Below, piece after piece: positions 39,730-51,980 of a stretch of DNA of 64,000 nucleotides. Numbering within the stretch: position 1 is the stretch's first letter; every line of letters starts with the position of its first letter. The stretch comes from Apostichopus japonicus (lineage: Eukaryota; Echinodermata; Holothuroidea; Aspidochirotida; Stichopodidae), in contig NC_092568.1 in NCBI RefSeq assembly GCF_037975245.1, positions 4,043,001 through 4,107,000 of the forward strand, given 5' to 3'. Below the pieces are notes generated by a model. The model searched no databases, had not been told where the DNA came from, and was given only the letters and a program-made list of their open reading frames with translations. The position numbers were made by a program, and so were the translations under genes.

Positions 39730-42700
39730 ACCTCCTTTTTTACATTTTCTCAAATTATCCCAATTTCTTTTAATCCTGTTTAATTGTTCAAGAAATATTG
39801 TGAACACTGATCATTGGAACTTGGAACTGTTAATGTTGCTTATATGTTACTGTGTACATTAGTTATGCAGCCATAATGTATGTACAGTTAAGTGCCAAAC
39901 ACAAGATTTGTTAATTTATGATGTATGATGTATACTGTTTATAGCTCCTGTCAAATACGATTCTCTCTGACATATTTTGTTTCATTTACCCTAACGTGTG
40001 TATCCTATTTTCGTCTAACAAAGTGGAAACATGTTCAAAACAATCAATATAGGAACTTGAAGCTTCTAATCTGAGTTTATTAATGCATACATAAATGTCT
40101 TTGCATAACACACTATAGAATATTTATGACTTAGATGGATCTTGTAACCACTCTGTCTTTTTGTAGAGAACCCCTGCTTAGATTCTTCTTCTCAATTATT
40201 AAGATTGACTGTATACTTGCTACTCAATACTAGTATGAACTGTGGACATGTACACTGATGTTGTACAGCCTCCGCTGTATCTTTCTAATCTTAATAAATT
40301 ATTAAACTTTATCTGCTTTTCCCCTTGAAAGCTCCTGCAGTAGCTTGAGGGTGTTATTTTCTGATACCGTTTTATTTAAAGGAACTTTTCACACATGTCC
40401 TGCTTAGCGAACTGCAATATATTTTTTTTAATAGATTTGATGGGTTAAGTTAACAGTTTAAAATGTGACTTATAATTTGTAATTTTTCCTACTGGTAGTT
40501 CAATAATTGGTTTTTGCCTAGATCGTTGTCAAGGTTTGTAAATTAATACTGCTCCCATAAATTCAGTTGTGTGGCACTATATTTGCTGTGCAATGCTATG
40601 AACCTCAGTGTGTGCTAGCTAACTTCAGACTTCAAACTTGGGAGGATTTTGCCATCAAAAGGGATTGTAGAGGAAGAGGTCCCTGTTATAATTCAAGTAT
40701 TATATTAAATTAATTAATAGGACTTGGATCAGTTCAGGATTAATTTAAGTACAACATTTGAAATGTTTATGGCGAGTTCAGTGCATGTTATTTTTAGTAC
40801 CTTCCCATTTTGAGTACCCTGTAATTTTGAGTACCTAGTGTGAACAAAGTTTCTTTCTGATGAGTACAAGTTTTTGTGAGTTTGTTATAAAGCCAGCTGA
40901 GTATAAAATACATTGAGCAAATACCTAAGAGATGTTGAATTTTCTTTTGTTTTTTGAATTGCAGTATTTTCACCAGAAGCCCTTACTGTAGAAGATTATT
41001 TTGGGCAGGTTCCTTCTAAAGTTACCTTTATATCATATCTGAAACAGGGTTGTACATTCACATGCGTCATGCATAAATTTAGCCACGCGTCAGCTCAGAG
41101 TTTTTTCTTCGAGCAATTTGTCTTGTTGCATGTTAATATATTCGTATCCTTGAACAGGGACATAGATATATCAATCTGGATTATCTATTTTTCAAATTAA
41201 AAAAAGAGAAATAAATATTGATAAAAGTTATAGGTAAGTGAGGGACACGCTTATAGAGCTCCGTTCAATTATGCATTAAAGACGCTAATTCAAACATCCT
41301 TGCTGATTGCCCATAATCTCATGTATTATCTGTACAGTACATTAGAGAAACCATTATCCGGTTGTTCTTGTGGCTAATTTTACTGTATGCACTCTTAAGC
41401 TGGAGACATATCTTGCTCTAAGCATTCCATCAGGTACATCTTATGTGGATGAATTCTGGATACAATTCAAGGCCAAGTTGATATCAAGCAGGGTATTAAG
41501 GAGTTTTCTTGCAGTAGACCTCTAAGCCTAGAGGGATGAAATTTTAAAATCATGGTTTTGTAAGTAAGCTTTAAAATTTATGGATTACAGCAGACTTTTG
41601 TTGGCATCCTGGGCAAAAACACTTTGGATGTGAGAAGAGGGAGGGGGGGTGGGAAATAAAGAGACAGAAGGGCATCCAGTGTTACAAACATGTAGCAATA
41701 TTTTTGTGAGTCATCATTGCAAAAGGTAAGTTTGCATGCCCTGCAGTTTCTCGCTGGTCTTACAAATATAATTTGTGTCTACATGCAGTTATAAATGTCA
41801 GCTAATATTTCCTTCAAATATATGTAACATAATTTGCAAAATAGTGTGATTGACCTAGGTCACATCAAGATCACAAGCTAAACCTGTGTGTAAATATAAT
41901 CCGATCTAGCTATATATTCAATCTCAATGATATTTAGTCTGTTTCAGATGAGGAGCATTCTGTAGCTACCAGGTGGTTTACATGTAATGCTTGTCATTAC
42001 ATGCATATTATTAGTTACACTCTATGTTAATTGCTGACCTACTCTGTGAATTGACTATTCAAACATGCAGCTGATAAGCTCATATTGCCGAGAGTATTAT
42101 TATTAGTATCCCAGCACATGTGATCCTTAATTAAATTTGCTTACAACTATAAACTTCCATCTACTGAATGATCATCAATGGTGGAATTCATTTAGAACGT
42201 GTTTATTGTATGGTAATTAATAATAACTGAACTAATTAATGAACTACTGTATAACTGATTCAGAAAACTAAAGAATTGGTTTAGACAGATATATATATAT
42301 ACCCTTAATTGTGGAATGGCTATGTACATCACATACACTTGCAAAACATACAGTATACGGTCTACATACAGAGAATTGCTAATTAAGTACAAAAATAGTT
42401 AAACTCCATGGATGAACAATTAATCTAGGGATGCTCGATTAACCCCCTCTGATGCCTTAAAAGGCACCATATACTAATTACTAGCTCCTCCACTCCCCTT
42501 GTTAAGTTTCGCAGATCAGTAGACAATTGGTACTTAATGTAGGCCCATATAGCTATGTCTTTCCTGGAAGTATTCTATGCCTATAGTACTTGTGGGCCCC
42601 TTGGCCTAGGGGTCTCAAGGCACTTACAGTATACTAACACAAGTTTGAAATTAAGTTTCCATTCCAATTTCCTCAATGGTCTGTCACACTATGCATGTAC

Positions 42701-45700
42701 CTCTTTGCCATGAAGGATCATGACCTTCCATTATTGATGTCTAAGCACTTACTACAGTCTTACCTAGATGTATTAATGCCTTCATTCCATCATAAATCAA
42801 CAATTTAAATACTTTTGTAAATTTTAGGCTTCTGCTTAACATAGCTCACACGCTACAAAATTTGTTCATCGGCGGTCAATTTAAGAGCAAAGCTTTGTGA
42901 GGTGAGTCAAAGTTAATCTGCATGGAGCAGCAGAATACCCTTATACTCCCAAATTACTTGATACCCTAAAATATCACCTTATATAGAATAAAACTCTTAA
43001 TATGCAACTTTCAATAACTTAATTTTGAGTAAATTATTGCCATGGGATTTGCAGCTTTCATTATAAGGACCAATTCATGGTTTCATAGCAACACAAACTA
43101 AACCAATTAAGATTTGCTGTCACTGGCATTTGATAACCTATAGCAATTTAGAGATGATTAGTTTCAATTTAAAGGGTTTCCATAGTGACACCATATGTAA
43201 TGTACATGTACATGCTAAAGATGTGAGAAATCCTAGTTAACAATCCTACCATACACTTAAATTAGTAATCTTTGATATCAATTGTGTGTTTATCCATAGC
43301 GTTTGTTTGGACTTTAAATTGCTTTCACAATTTTAACATGTTTTATAAAAGAAGTTTACAGAACAAATTTCTAGGATGTGTGTGAATTGTGATTGTGCAG
43401 ATTCAATTACATTACCTTGACCATTGAAGATATCATTATCTTATCATGCTACTGCAACAGATGGCAATAAGCTGGGAGCAAATATCGTACTTGACCTAAG
43501 TACAGCAGTTTATATGTATTTGTATCATCTGTGTAGCAAGCAGCCTCTCTACAGATATATGTGATTGAAGGGTCAAATTATTTTGCCCATTTGCTTCTTT
43601 GTCAATTGTATGGATGTAAAACGTTAACAGAACAGATCTTAACCTACATTATGAATCTATGATTTGGGGCTATTTAAAGTAAACATAAGAAATTGTGCGT
43701 TATTATGTAACTATATATGTTTGAAGTTCACATACATACACCATGATATATTCATTGACTTCAAATTACGGGTACATCAAGAATTGTTACCCTTGATATC
43801 TAGCAGACCTGTTTAGTTTATACAGTGTCTTTGTTCACAGCTGGTGATAACAAACAGCTAGAGATGTTTTTAGGTGAAATCTATAGCCTGCAATGTTGAC
43901 TGCTGCATACATGCGAATATTTTAATTGTGATTGATTCCTACTACAGCAAATGGCTGTATTCAAATATACATGTATTCAAATCGCAATATTGGAAGTAGC
44001 TGACAATGCTTCCATCTCATGCACTTTAATAATGCAGTGGAAGATTCTATCACTTTCTCACACACCCCCTCCCCAACCACCCCCACCCCTACCTCACACT
44101 TCCCTGAAGAGAAAAAATCACCCAGTTTATATGTTGACCTACTGTCCACACTGCATGCCATTGACATGTATGGAATAATTTTTTTTTTCCAGTTTTCACA
44201 TCTTTAACATATTTCTTTTATGGTATGACAGGTATATAGATGAATTAAGCATTGAATTGGCACCTAGAGCTGATATAGGTCTACAGGGTAATACGTATGA
44301 AATTATGTCAGCTTGGTCTGACTGACCAGTTCAGATTTTACAGTGGGGTGGCAGTTAAACACTGGGCGTTCCCTACAGGCCAGAAGATCAGTTAGTTAAT
44401 GTAGTAAAGACACTCTTAAGATGAGACAGGAAAAAGAGAAGTAAGGTAATTTCGAAACAGAAGTTTGTTGACAGTTTTGAGCAAAGGGGAATTCAGTTGA
44501 ATCCTTCAAGCACATGAACTGGCCGCCACCGCCCCCCCCCCCCCCCATGGTGTATGTTTAATCTCTTAATTCTTTTATTCTCACCCACAGCCTTATAACC
44601 AATTTATTTCTCTCTTAGAGAAATATCAAATAATCTAAATTGAATTAATGCTCCCTCCCTGAAATTAGTATTTGAAGAATCTCTAGAATGATGTTAGGTC
44701 TGATATAGTCAGATAAGTGATGCAATATGAATTAAGAGGCACTTTGAGTTGAAAATGTCATTAATTTGCCATTATAGTGATGGAGTGTATAAACTCACCT
44801 TGAAGAGTCGTAGAGAGAGAGCCTCTCAACGTATTTTTGTCATTTTCTACAAAAGTGAAGTCAAGTGATGATGATCTAAATGCCCAAAGTTAGATGCATA
44901 TTATCACCCTTCAGTAACTATTTTGTGTTTTGCTTTAACATATATCAGTTCAACCATTACCTTCTTTGCGTCCAATATACAAGGAATGAAGAAATATCAC
45001 CAACTAATTATATTGAATTAGGATCATATTTGTATTTGTTACTTAGTTCAGGTTATTCAAGCAACTTCCAAATTTCATGCTACTCATTTTAAGTTGATTA
45101 TAATTGTAGCATAATAGGTACAGAATAAAAAAACGTTGGCATTTTTTAGCAAGGACATACATCCACAGATATTTTCCATAGTATCCATAACATTTACTTT
45201 GTGTTTTATTCTTAAAACACCTAAACAATATGAGCATTATGTTGCACTGTTAACACATTGGAAAAAGCTATAGTCATTTGAGAATTTGAGACATCAACTC
45301 AAATTGTCATCTTCAAAGTCTTAACTTTCTTAAGTGCCCTAGCTGTAATCAAATTGAATCCAAGGTACATAAACTTCCATGCAAGTTTAACATTATGTAC
45401 GGATGAACTATAACCTATACTAAATACTGATCTGATTAAAAATCTAATTACCAGAATGTTACAATTGCATCTTAGATGGTCTGAAAAGCTCATCCAGGCC
45501 TGGTTTCCAAGGAACCTGCCTCCAAGCAGAACTAATTTTATTTTGGTTAGCTTTTTAAAGCAGCGAAGACGCGATTATTGGTCTGGACAGGTAGTTGATT
45601 TGATCATGAACTCTTGTATCTTTCAAAGAAAACATAAGATAAGAAATCCCAGAGGTGAGAGGAATTTTTTTCCTCACAGTTCTCCAAAACCATCTTCATC

Positions 45701-47900
45701 AGATGTGATAGAGGTGTCTCGTCATCACGGACCATTTAACTTGAATACATTGTACTGATTTTCTGGACGGGATGATCATGTAGCTGGTAGTATATAATTA
45801 TGCCGTCCCTAATAGCTCCTTCTTAGGAGGCACCTAGACGCTCCCATGTGTATTAAGTTTGTATACACAGCAAGAAATACCTGAGGCCTAGTATGTTTAT
45901 TCTAGAGTCCTGGTACTAGGTTATATAGATTAGTACCTATGAGATACTGTCAACGTTGCCAGGTATTCAACACATTAACCAGGAACTTTTCATATCTTCT
46001 GTATGATAAGCAATATCCAATCCACCCTCTCAGTTTATTTGGAACAAACTTTGATGCAGTTAACTGATAATTTTTTTCTCTTTTTTTTTTCTCTAGCTCT
46101 CCAATTCATTTTTCTCCCCATTTTTTTGTTGCATTAACGTTTCTACTTTGGGGAATAAATGTCACTTGATTAACTTTCTACATTTTTTTCAATAAGAAAA
46201 AAAAAAGGGAAACTACCTGTCTATCATAATTATTCAAACTCTGTCACCAGAGGATTCAACTGGGGAAAAAACAGTACTTATTTACATGAGACTTATAATC
46301 TCTTAGTCTGGTACATTTATTCATTAATTCATCTATTCATCTATTCATTCACTCATCTATTTCCTGCAAGTAAAATGTAAAAACTTTTACAGAATTATAA
46401 TGGAACAGAGACTCAGTTTGTACATATACAAGGGATATTTACATGTTTACATCCTATTGTTATCTGATTGTACCTTTGTTGCATAGAAAAGGAGAAAACA
46501 GAACTGCAACACTTATTAAATCGTTCTCCCCAATGCTCTCTCAATAATTCTCAGGATCAGACTATTACCCACATCAAGAAAATCTACCATGGCAACAACA
46601 CAACAAGATCAATACATGAGAAACAAAAAAAGACATACATACCATCTGATAGCAGTCATACCTAATTTGTTTAACCATTGTTAAGTAAACTGGACTGCAT
46701 TTATTCATAAAACTCTCTTTATAAGGCTGTAACACCAATTTAGCCTGGATCTTATTTTCCCACATAATTTGATGATTCCCCTCAATATTAAGAGATCTCC
46801 GTGGTTACACTCCTTTGGCTGCTCCCAGTCATCAATTTACTAACGGTTTAATCCAATACAGTAATTTTATGTCCCACAAATTTGTATCCCACAAATTTAA
46901 TTTACTAAACTTTTCATGCTCAAAAACACTTCAACTAAAATTTGCCCCTAATTCCTGTTACATTTAATTGTGTTGGACTAACAGTGGCATTTTTCGATCA
47001 TGACACTTCTAAAGTGATATTTCTTGTATTTCTATAAATGTTACAGATGTAATTACCAGTTTCTGACTAATTCAATGGAAAAACGCAGATTTCAGTTTGA
47101 ATCTAACCTATAATTAGAGTAACTTTCAAGTTTTGTCAGAGATTGAAAATCTATAAAATCAATAATCTACATGAGAATGAAGGATATTCCAGGGTATTGG
47201 GATATCTTATGCCAGTATCACTTAAGAGTCTGACCCATTTTCTCATGTTTGTTTGATGTAATTGTCATCGATATTTTTAGTTGACCTATCATCATCCACC
47301 AGGCCGTAGAAGATGTCCAATATTATATTTTGTCTGATTTGTTCTCATAACTTTTTCTCTAGGTTAAAAATGTTCCCTTTCCATTTAGTTGAACATTGTA
47401 TATGCAGCTTAATTAACTTAGTATCTATTTCAGCACTGTAGCACCCCGGTGGTGTGTTTATTTCAGCAGGGAAAGAATTGATGTTGTTGGGAGGGATATT
47501 TAAACTTTGCAACTTCTGGAACTCCATTAGCCAGGAGTTTTACATGGTAACATGATGTCATAATGCGTGTACACTTGTGTAATAACTAAACCAAGACATA
47601 AACAATGGTGACATCTTACAAATATTCGAATTTACTTACAAAATTAGATCTTTATTAATGAAAGTAATGAAATGCTTTAAACAATTGTCATGCACTCATG
47701 CAGGTCTCGTAGCATTAGTCTTAACTCAGTGCCACGTAAGCCATTTTAAGCCTGGTTATTCAAAATGGGGGTGACAACCAATTTAAGGGTCACCAAAGTA
47801 TTTTCAAGAACGGCAAAAATCCAGAAGGAAAAAAAACATTGCGGATATTTGTGGAAAAAATTCTTCAACCTATATACACAAAAGTTGAATATTCTAACAC
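39730..47900. other. Long intergenic stretch without supported genes
   Basis: AT-rich sequence. An AATAAA-containing segment at 40255-40310 resembles a transcript 3' end but has no upstream exons I can support. A good acceptor tract (TTTTTTGAATTGCAG, ending 40964) precedes one open frame reading FSPEALTVEDYFGQ, with no clear partner. A C15 run lies at 44532-44546. Other ORFs are chance-like. Confidence 0.5.
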
Positions 47901-47922
47901 TATTTTTGGAGCTAAGCACCAT

Positions 47923-48195
47923 TTAAATTGTATAAATTACTCCATTGTGAGGGGATCCCTCCACCCTGTAAGTCCCTTTCCCAGGTAATACATTCGGTAC
48001 TTGGAGGGTCGCCAAGATGATCAGGGTGAAAATTGTAGTCACAAAGCAAATAAGTTTGAATACCAGGGATTTAGAGGCTATACACTTACCAGGACTACCC
48101 CATAAATATCCTTGAGGTATGTATACATGCCATATATGTAATTTTTCTAACAGTGATTTAGTAGCAAGTTCCGGAGGCCTTTCTTTTACGGACAA
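47923..48195 (-). CDS. Possible membrane-anchored ORF, 90 codons
   Basis: The minus-strand ORF has a basic stretch (KCIASKSLVFK) followed by a strong hydrophobic helix (LICFVTTIFTLIILATLQV, about residues 48-66) and a polar end. This topology fits a signal anchor of a type II protein, such as the first exon of a Golgi enzyme, but no downstream catalytic exon was found. An excellent donor-like GTAAGTG lies inside the ORF, which argues that part of it is intronic. It is equally likely to be a chance ORF. Confidence 0.2.
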   Translation of the reverse strand: MSVKERPPELATKSLLEKLHIWHVYIPQGYLWGSPGKCIASKSLVFKLICFVTTIFTLIILATLQVPNVLPGKGTYRVEGSPHNGVIYTI

Positions 48196-49240
48196 AGTTT
48201 TACTTAAATTTGCAATTGATTTCCACGTACAGCCAAAAGAAATAAATTGAATGAGCTCCGCTACTGTTGATTATTTTGCCAGAGGCTTTTCCCACCATGA
48301 AGGAGTCGTAAGTATACTGAATGATGACTTAGGCGAAAAATAATTATTTGACAACACTGTAGTCATGTGACACAGCTGATCTGAATACATAAATTATTCT
48401 AAATGCTTAAATTGTGATTTACAGCAGAAAGAATTTGAACAGGGGACAAAAAATGTAGCAGTGTCATCTATATAGTTGGGACATGCAGACCTTCCCCAAC
48501 ACATATTTATCAGCTGAATTCTCCGCCCCCACCCTTCCCCACCCATTCACTCCTTGCCATCCCACCAAACAAAGACAAAAACTTATGCATACATGGTTCA
48601 ATATACAATATGCCATTTAATTCACACATTTGTACCCATCACCCTCATGCCTTCCTGAAAAAGCATAATTAGCTACAGATTCCACTCTCATCACTGTCTT
48701 TTATCACAGAAGTAGACTGTGATACACAGTGCATAGTATTTATGAAATGTTATGTCAGACATTGATTGCTACAAACAATGGGAGAACATCCTCCTTCTGC
48801 ACCCCACCCACCCCTTACCTTGTCACACCCAACAAATTAAAGTAATTAACAGCAACGGATGCCTTGTTTACTCACCACAAGTGAAGCTTCTTCTCTAGTC
48901 CCAAAAATAACTGTCCTCAGTTAGCAAGCTTAGTTTCTTTGTAAGAGAATACCTGCACTGCTATGCACAGCTGTAGGCCTATATAGTTGAGTAGATTATC
49001 CTGGTAGGAACTAAGAACTTGTTCACAAGGTTCATCTGTGACATTTGCCCCGTTATTATTTTGTTCCTTCGTTGGAAGTGACTGGTATTTCACCCATATC
49101 ATAACACATCTGATGACTAACAATACACTGCTATCAGTGTTAGATGAATACACCGAGGGAAGAAGATGGCATTCAGTACTGCCAGGGTAAGACACATATC
49201 ATATAACATAACCAGCTTAAGGGGAGGCTCCAGAAGAATG

Positions 49241-49505
49241 TCAGCTATTGCAACTATCCACTGGGGAAGTCTGACTTCCAAGGTTGTCCTCAATGATCGC
49301 TGCCTGACTACGAGGTACGAGAGGAGAAAAAGAAAAACACAAAAGAAATGTTGAGTGGGTGGGTTTATAAAGTGTGGTGTAAAGTATTGGTTCGACCTTT
49401 ACATCAGTGGAATCACTCGCAGCAGCGATGGATCGTCCAGAGCATAGATAGACTTGTGTCGTTAATCTCTTCATGTAATTGTTACAGACTTGGTTAGCCT
49501 GCATG
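49241..49505 (-). CDS. Possible two-exon small ORF, or an exon read in a second frame
   Basis: On the minus strand, 49505-49403 follows an acceptor (CTCTCTCACAG), starts with ATG and ends at a donor-like GTAAAG. 49303-49241 follows a strong pyrimidine tract (about 49350-49320) and CAG. Joined in phase 0 they give 54 residues (MQANQVCNNYMKRLTTQVYL at the start, SPVDSCNS at the end) with a 99-base intron. A second frame of the downstream exon stays open for about 66 codons to a TAG near 49105 and is hydrophobic (MLYDMCLTLAVLNAIFFP). Neither product is recognised. Confidence 0.2.
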
Positions 49506-49509
49506 CTGT

Positions 49510-50940
49510 GAGAGAGATCCTTATGTGCTATTACAAGAACTGCACTGTATGTGCTGGTAGAAAATTAGGAGTATTTCCCAGAAGTCTACGAGTTATATTT
49601 CATCTTTAAAGCTGCACTATCATGATATCGTTGGTCGTCTGACATTCTACATAGTACTGTTCAATACTATAAAATGCTTCAAACTTATAGTGTAACCTTT
49701 ATATTTCACTGGGTTAATGACTTTCTAACTGGGTACGGTTCTTTACTTCCATTTCAGGGACAGTAGAGTGTAACTATACAACAGCTGAAAATGAGTGAAC
49801 ATTCAATTCTTATACTTCCATATTTTAACACAGATAATTGAGTTATTCTGGACAAATTTAGCGAAACTTTTGTTCATTTGTTAAGTTGTTCATCTGTGAC
49901 ATCACACTTACTTGTATTCATGAATGTATAAACTGTAAATAAACAGATCTCAAAACAATGTCCAGGATTTGAATGATGATTCACCAAGATGATATTTAAA
50001 ATTAGACTGCTCCTTTGAAATGTGTTAAAAAAATAAATTTACCTATGAAATATTCTTAATATGTTTTGTTGGTTCAGAATTAGGAATGATGCCTCATGCA
50101 CTTAATCGCTCTAAAAAGTAAAACTAAAAACTGTTTGTTTTCTCTGAGTTGACACATGTGTACCTCATTACCAAATGAATATGCAATTAATTATTACACA
50201 ATGCTGTAATCTAAATATCATGATGTTTAATAGTTAAGGGTCAAGTGTAGCTAATAGTTCATTTTCAAGGAAACACAAAAGTTGACCATCGTCCTCGGTC
50301 AATGTGACAGAGATAACTGTCGTGAAAAACTTCCCCAATGAAACAGCTTAAGAAGAAATCTTATTAATTTGCAAGATATCGTCATTTAATATTTACTTTT
50401 AATAGACTTTTAATGAGTACTTGTTATAATTATTAGTCTAACTTCGACATCACCAAGCATATTGAGCTTTATTGTTTTAATAAAAAAGCAAAAAATTGGT
50501 GTATTTATTACTATGTTATCTAATTTCAGTACTGGAGATTGGGGTTTTGCCAATGTTCATTCTGAAATATTGAACCTCTCAACACGATCTAATGATTACA
50601 TCAATTGGTTTCATAGTCAGCACTTTTAACATCCAAATCTTAAAAATATGAAAAAAGAAAAGAAACAGAGGTAAAAGTTTTAAGATCCTTTAGTGACACC
50701 TCCCAAATTAAATAGATCTTATTTTTTTACAGTTTGGGGATTTGTCCCAATTTTACCAAAACCTTAACTGAAAATTCAAAAGGAGATAAGCTTTGCCTAG
50801 CTCAGGAAACTAATGTCAAAAGTAACATTAAAAATTAAGTCCATGTTGTCATTTCCCAAGATAATGTCCTTCAATTACATCTGAGAGTTTCAATTCTGAA
50901 CCAGCTGAACCACTTTAAATTACTGACATTGCCCAGAGCA
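49510..50940. other. Intergenic, no gene recognised
   Basis: AT-rich sequence with only short ORFs. I see no repeats with copies elsewhere in the window. Confidence 0.5.
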
Positions 50941-50944
50941 GGTC

Positions 50945-51348
50945 CATGTCTTCAATGGCGGAGCTAGGGGTATTGGTCAGGGGGGGCGAGAATGGTCTGT
51001 AGGGGCTCTTTCGACACTATCTAGCAGAGAGCCACCACAGGTTGGCGCGGAGCGTACAGAATCTTTTTTAGTAAAGATACTCCCTAGATCGCCGAAAATG
51101 ACCCTTTCCGGGCCTTGCTAATTTGCAGATAAACGAAGAATATGGTGTCATCGCCATTTTGTCAGAAAATTACACCAACAAAATGTGACAAATGTCAATA
51201 GGTATTTGAGAGCGCAATAAAAAAGTCAATAATCGCGAATAAGTAAAAAGTGGTAAAAAACTGAAGCGGGCGTCAGCAGCCCATTTGAGTCCGTCAGGGG
51301 GGCATCCGCCCCCTCTGACTGTATGGACACTCCGCCACTGCATGTCTT
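50945..51348. mobile_element. hAT-type MITE, 388 bp, with perfect 8-bp target duplication
   Basis: The element spans 50953-51340. Its ends are CAATGGCGGAG and the complement of CAGTGGCGGAG, with one mismatch in 11 bases. CATGTCTT lies directly on both sides (50945-50952 and 51341-51348). Subterminal G-runs (GGTCAGGGGGGGCG on the left, GTCAGAGGGGGCGG inverted on the right) extend the symmetry. CA..TG termini and an 8-bp duplication are the hAT signature. Overlapping ORFs here are not genes. Confidence 0.92.
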
Positions 51349-51980
51349 GCCCGCACAGCCGACATGTATTACTCCTGCACGGGTTAGCTGCATACATAAT
51401 ACCACAGAATATGGTACATATCCACACCTGCTACTACGAAGGTTACTTACTCCCTGCCCAGATCACACATCCTCGGTGAAGAAATTGGTTGAGAGGTCTA
51501 CGAGATGTGATTCATACCTTATGTGTTTGACCTTTATGTGACATAGCTTTGGAAGCAACATCATTTATGCCATATCTTACAATGCTATTATATTTGCTGC
51601 AACTTATTTTATAATTTGTTACAAGTGGATGGAAAATTGACAGTCAACGTTACTCACGCCTCACAACCATCAGCTTAACAAATTTGGACAAGTTTTCTTT
51701 ACTTCAGATTACTCTCAAATGTATGCATTAAGAACCAAATTATGTCCTCAGTGGTCATTTAGTACGTGCGAAAGAAAAATTGAAATCTAGGACAGTCTTC
51801 TTGCAGTTAATTGTACCCTGAAGTCTTCAATTCCCTTTTCAGATTATTCCTTGATGTGATAACATGTTCCTAGTGTAAATGCACTACTTATAGCAGGGCA
51901 GTTTCTTGCAATCAGGAAGTTTGACGTTTCTTCGAGAGTTAACTTGGCACCTCATGATTTGTTTGTATTTATGTATTTTT

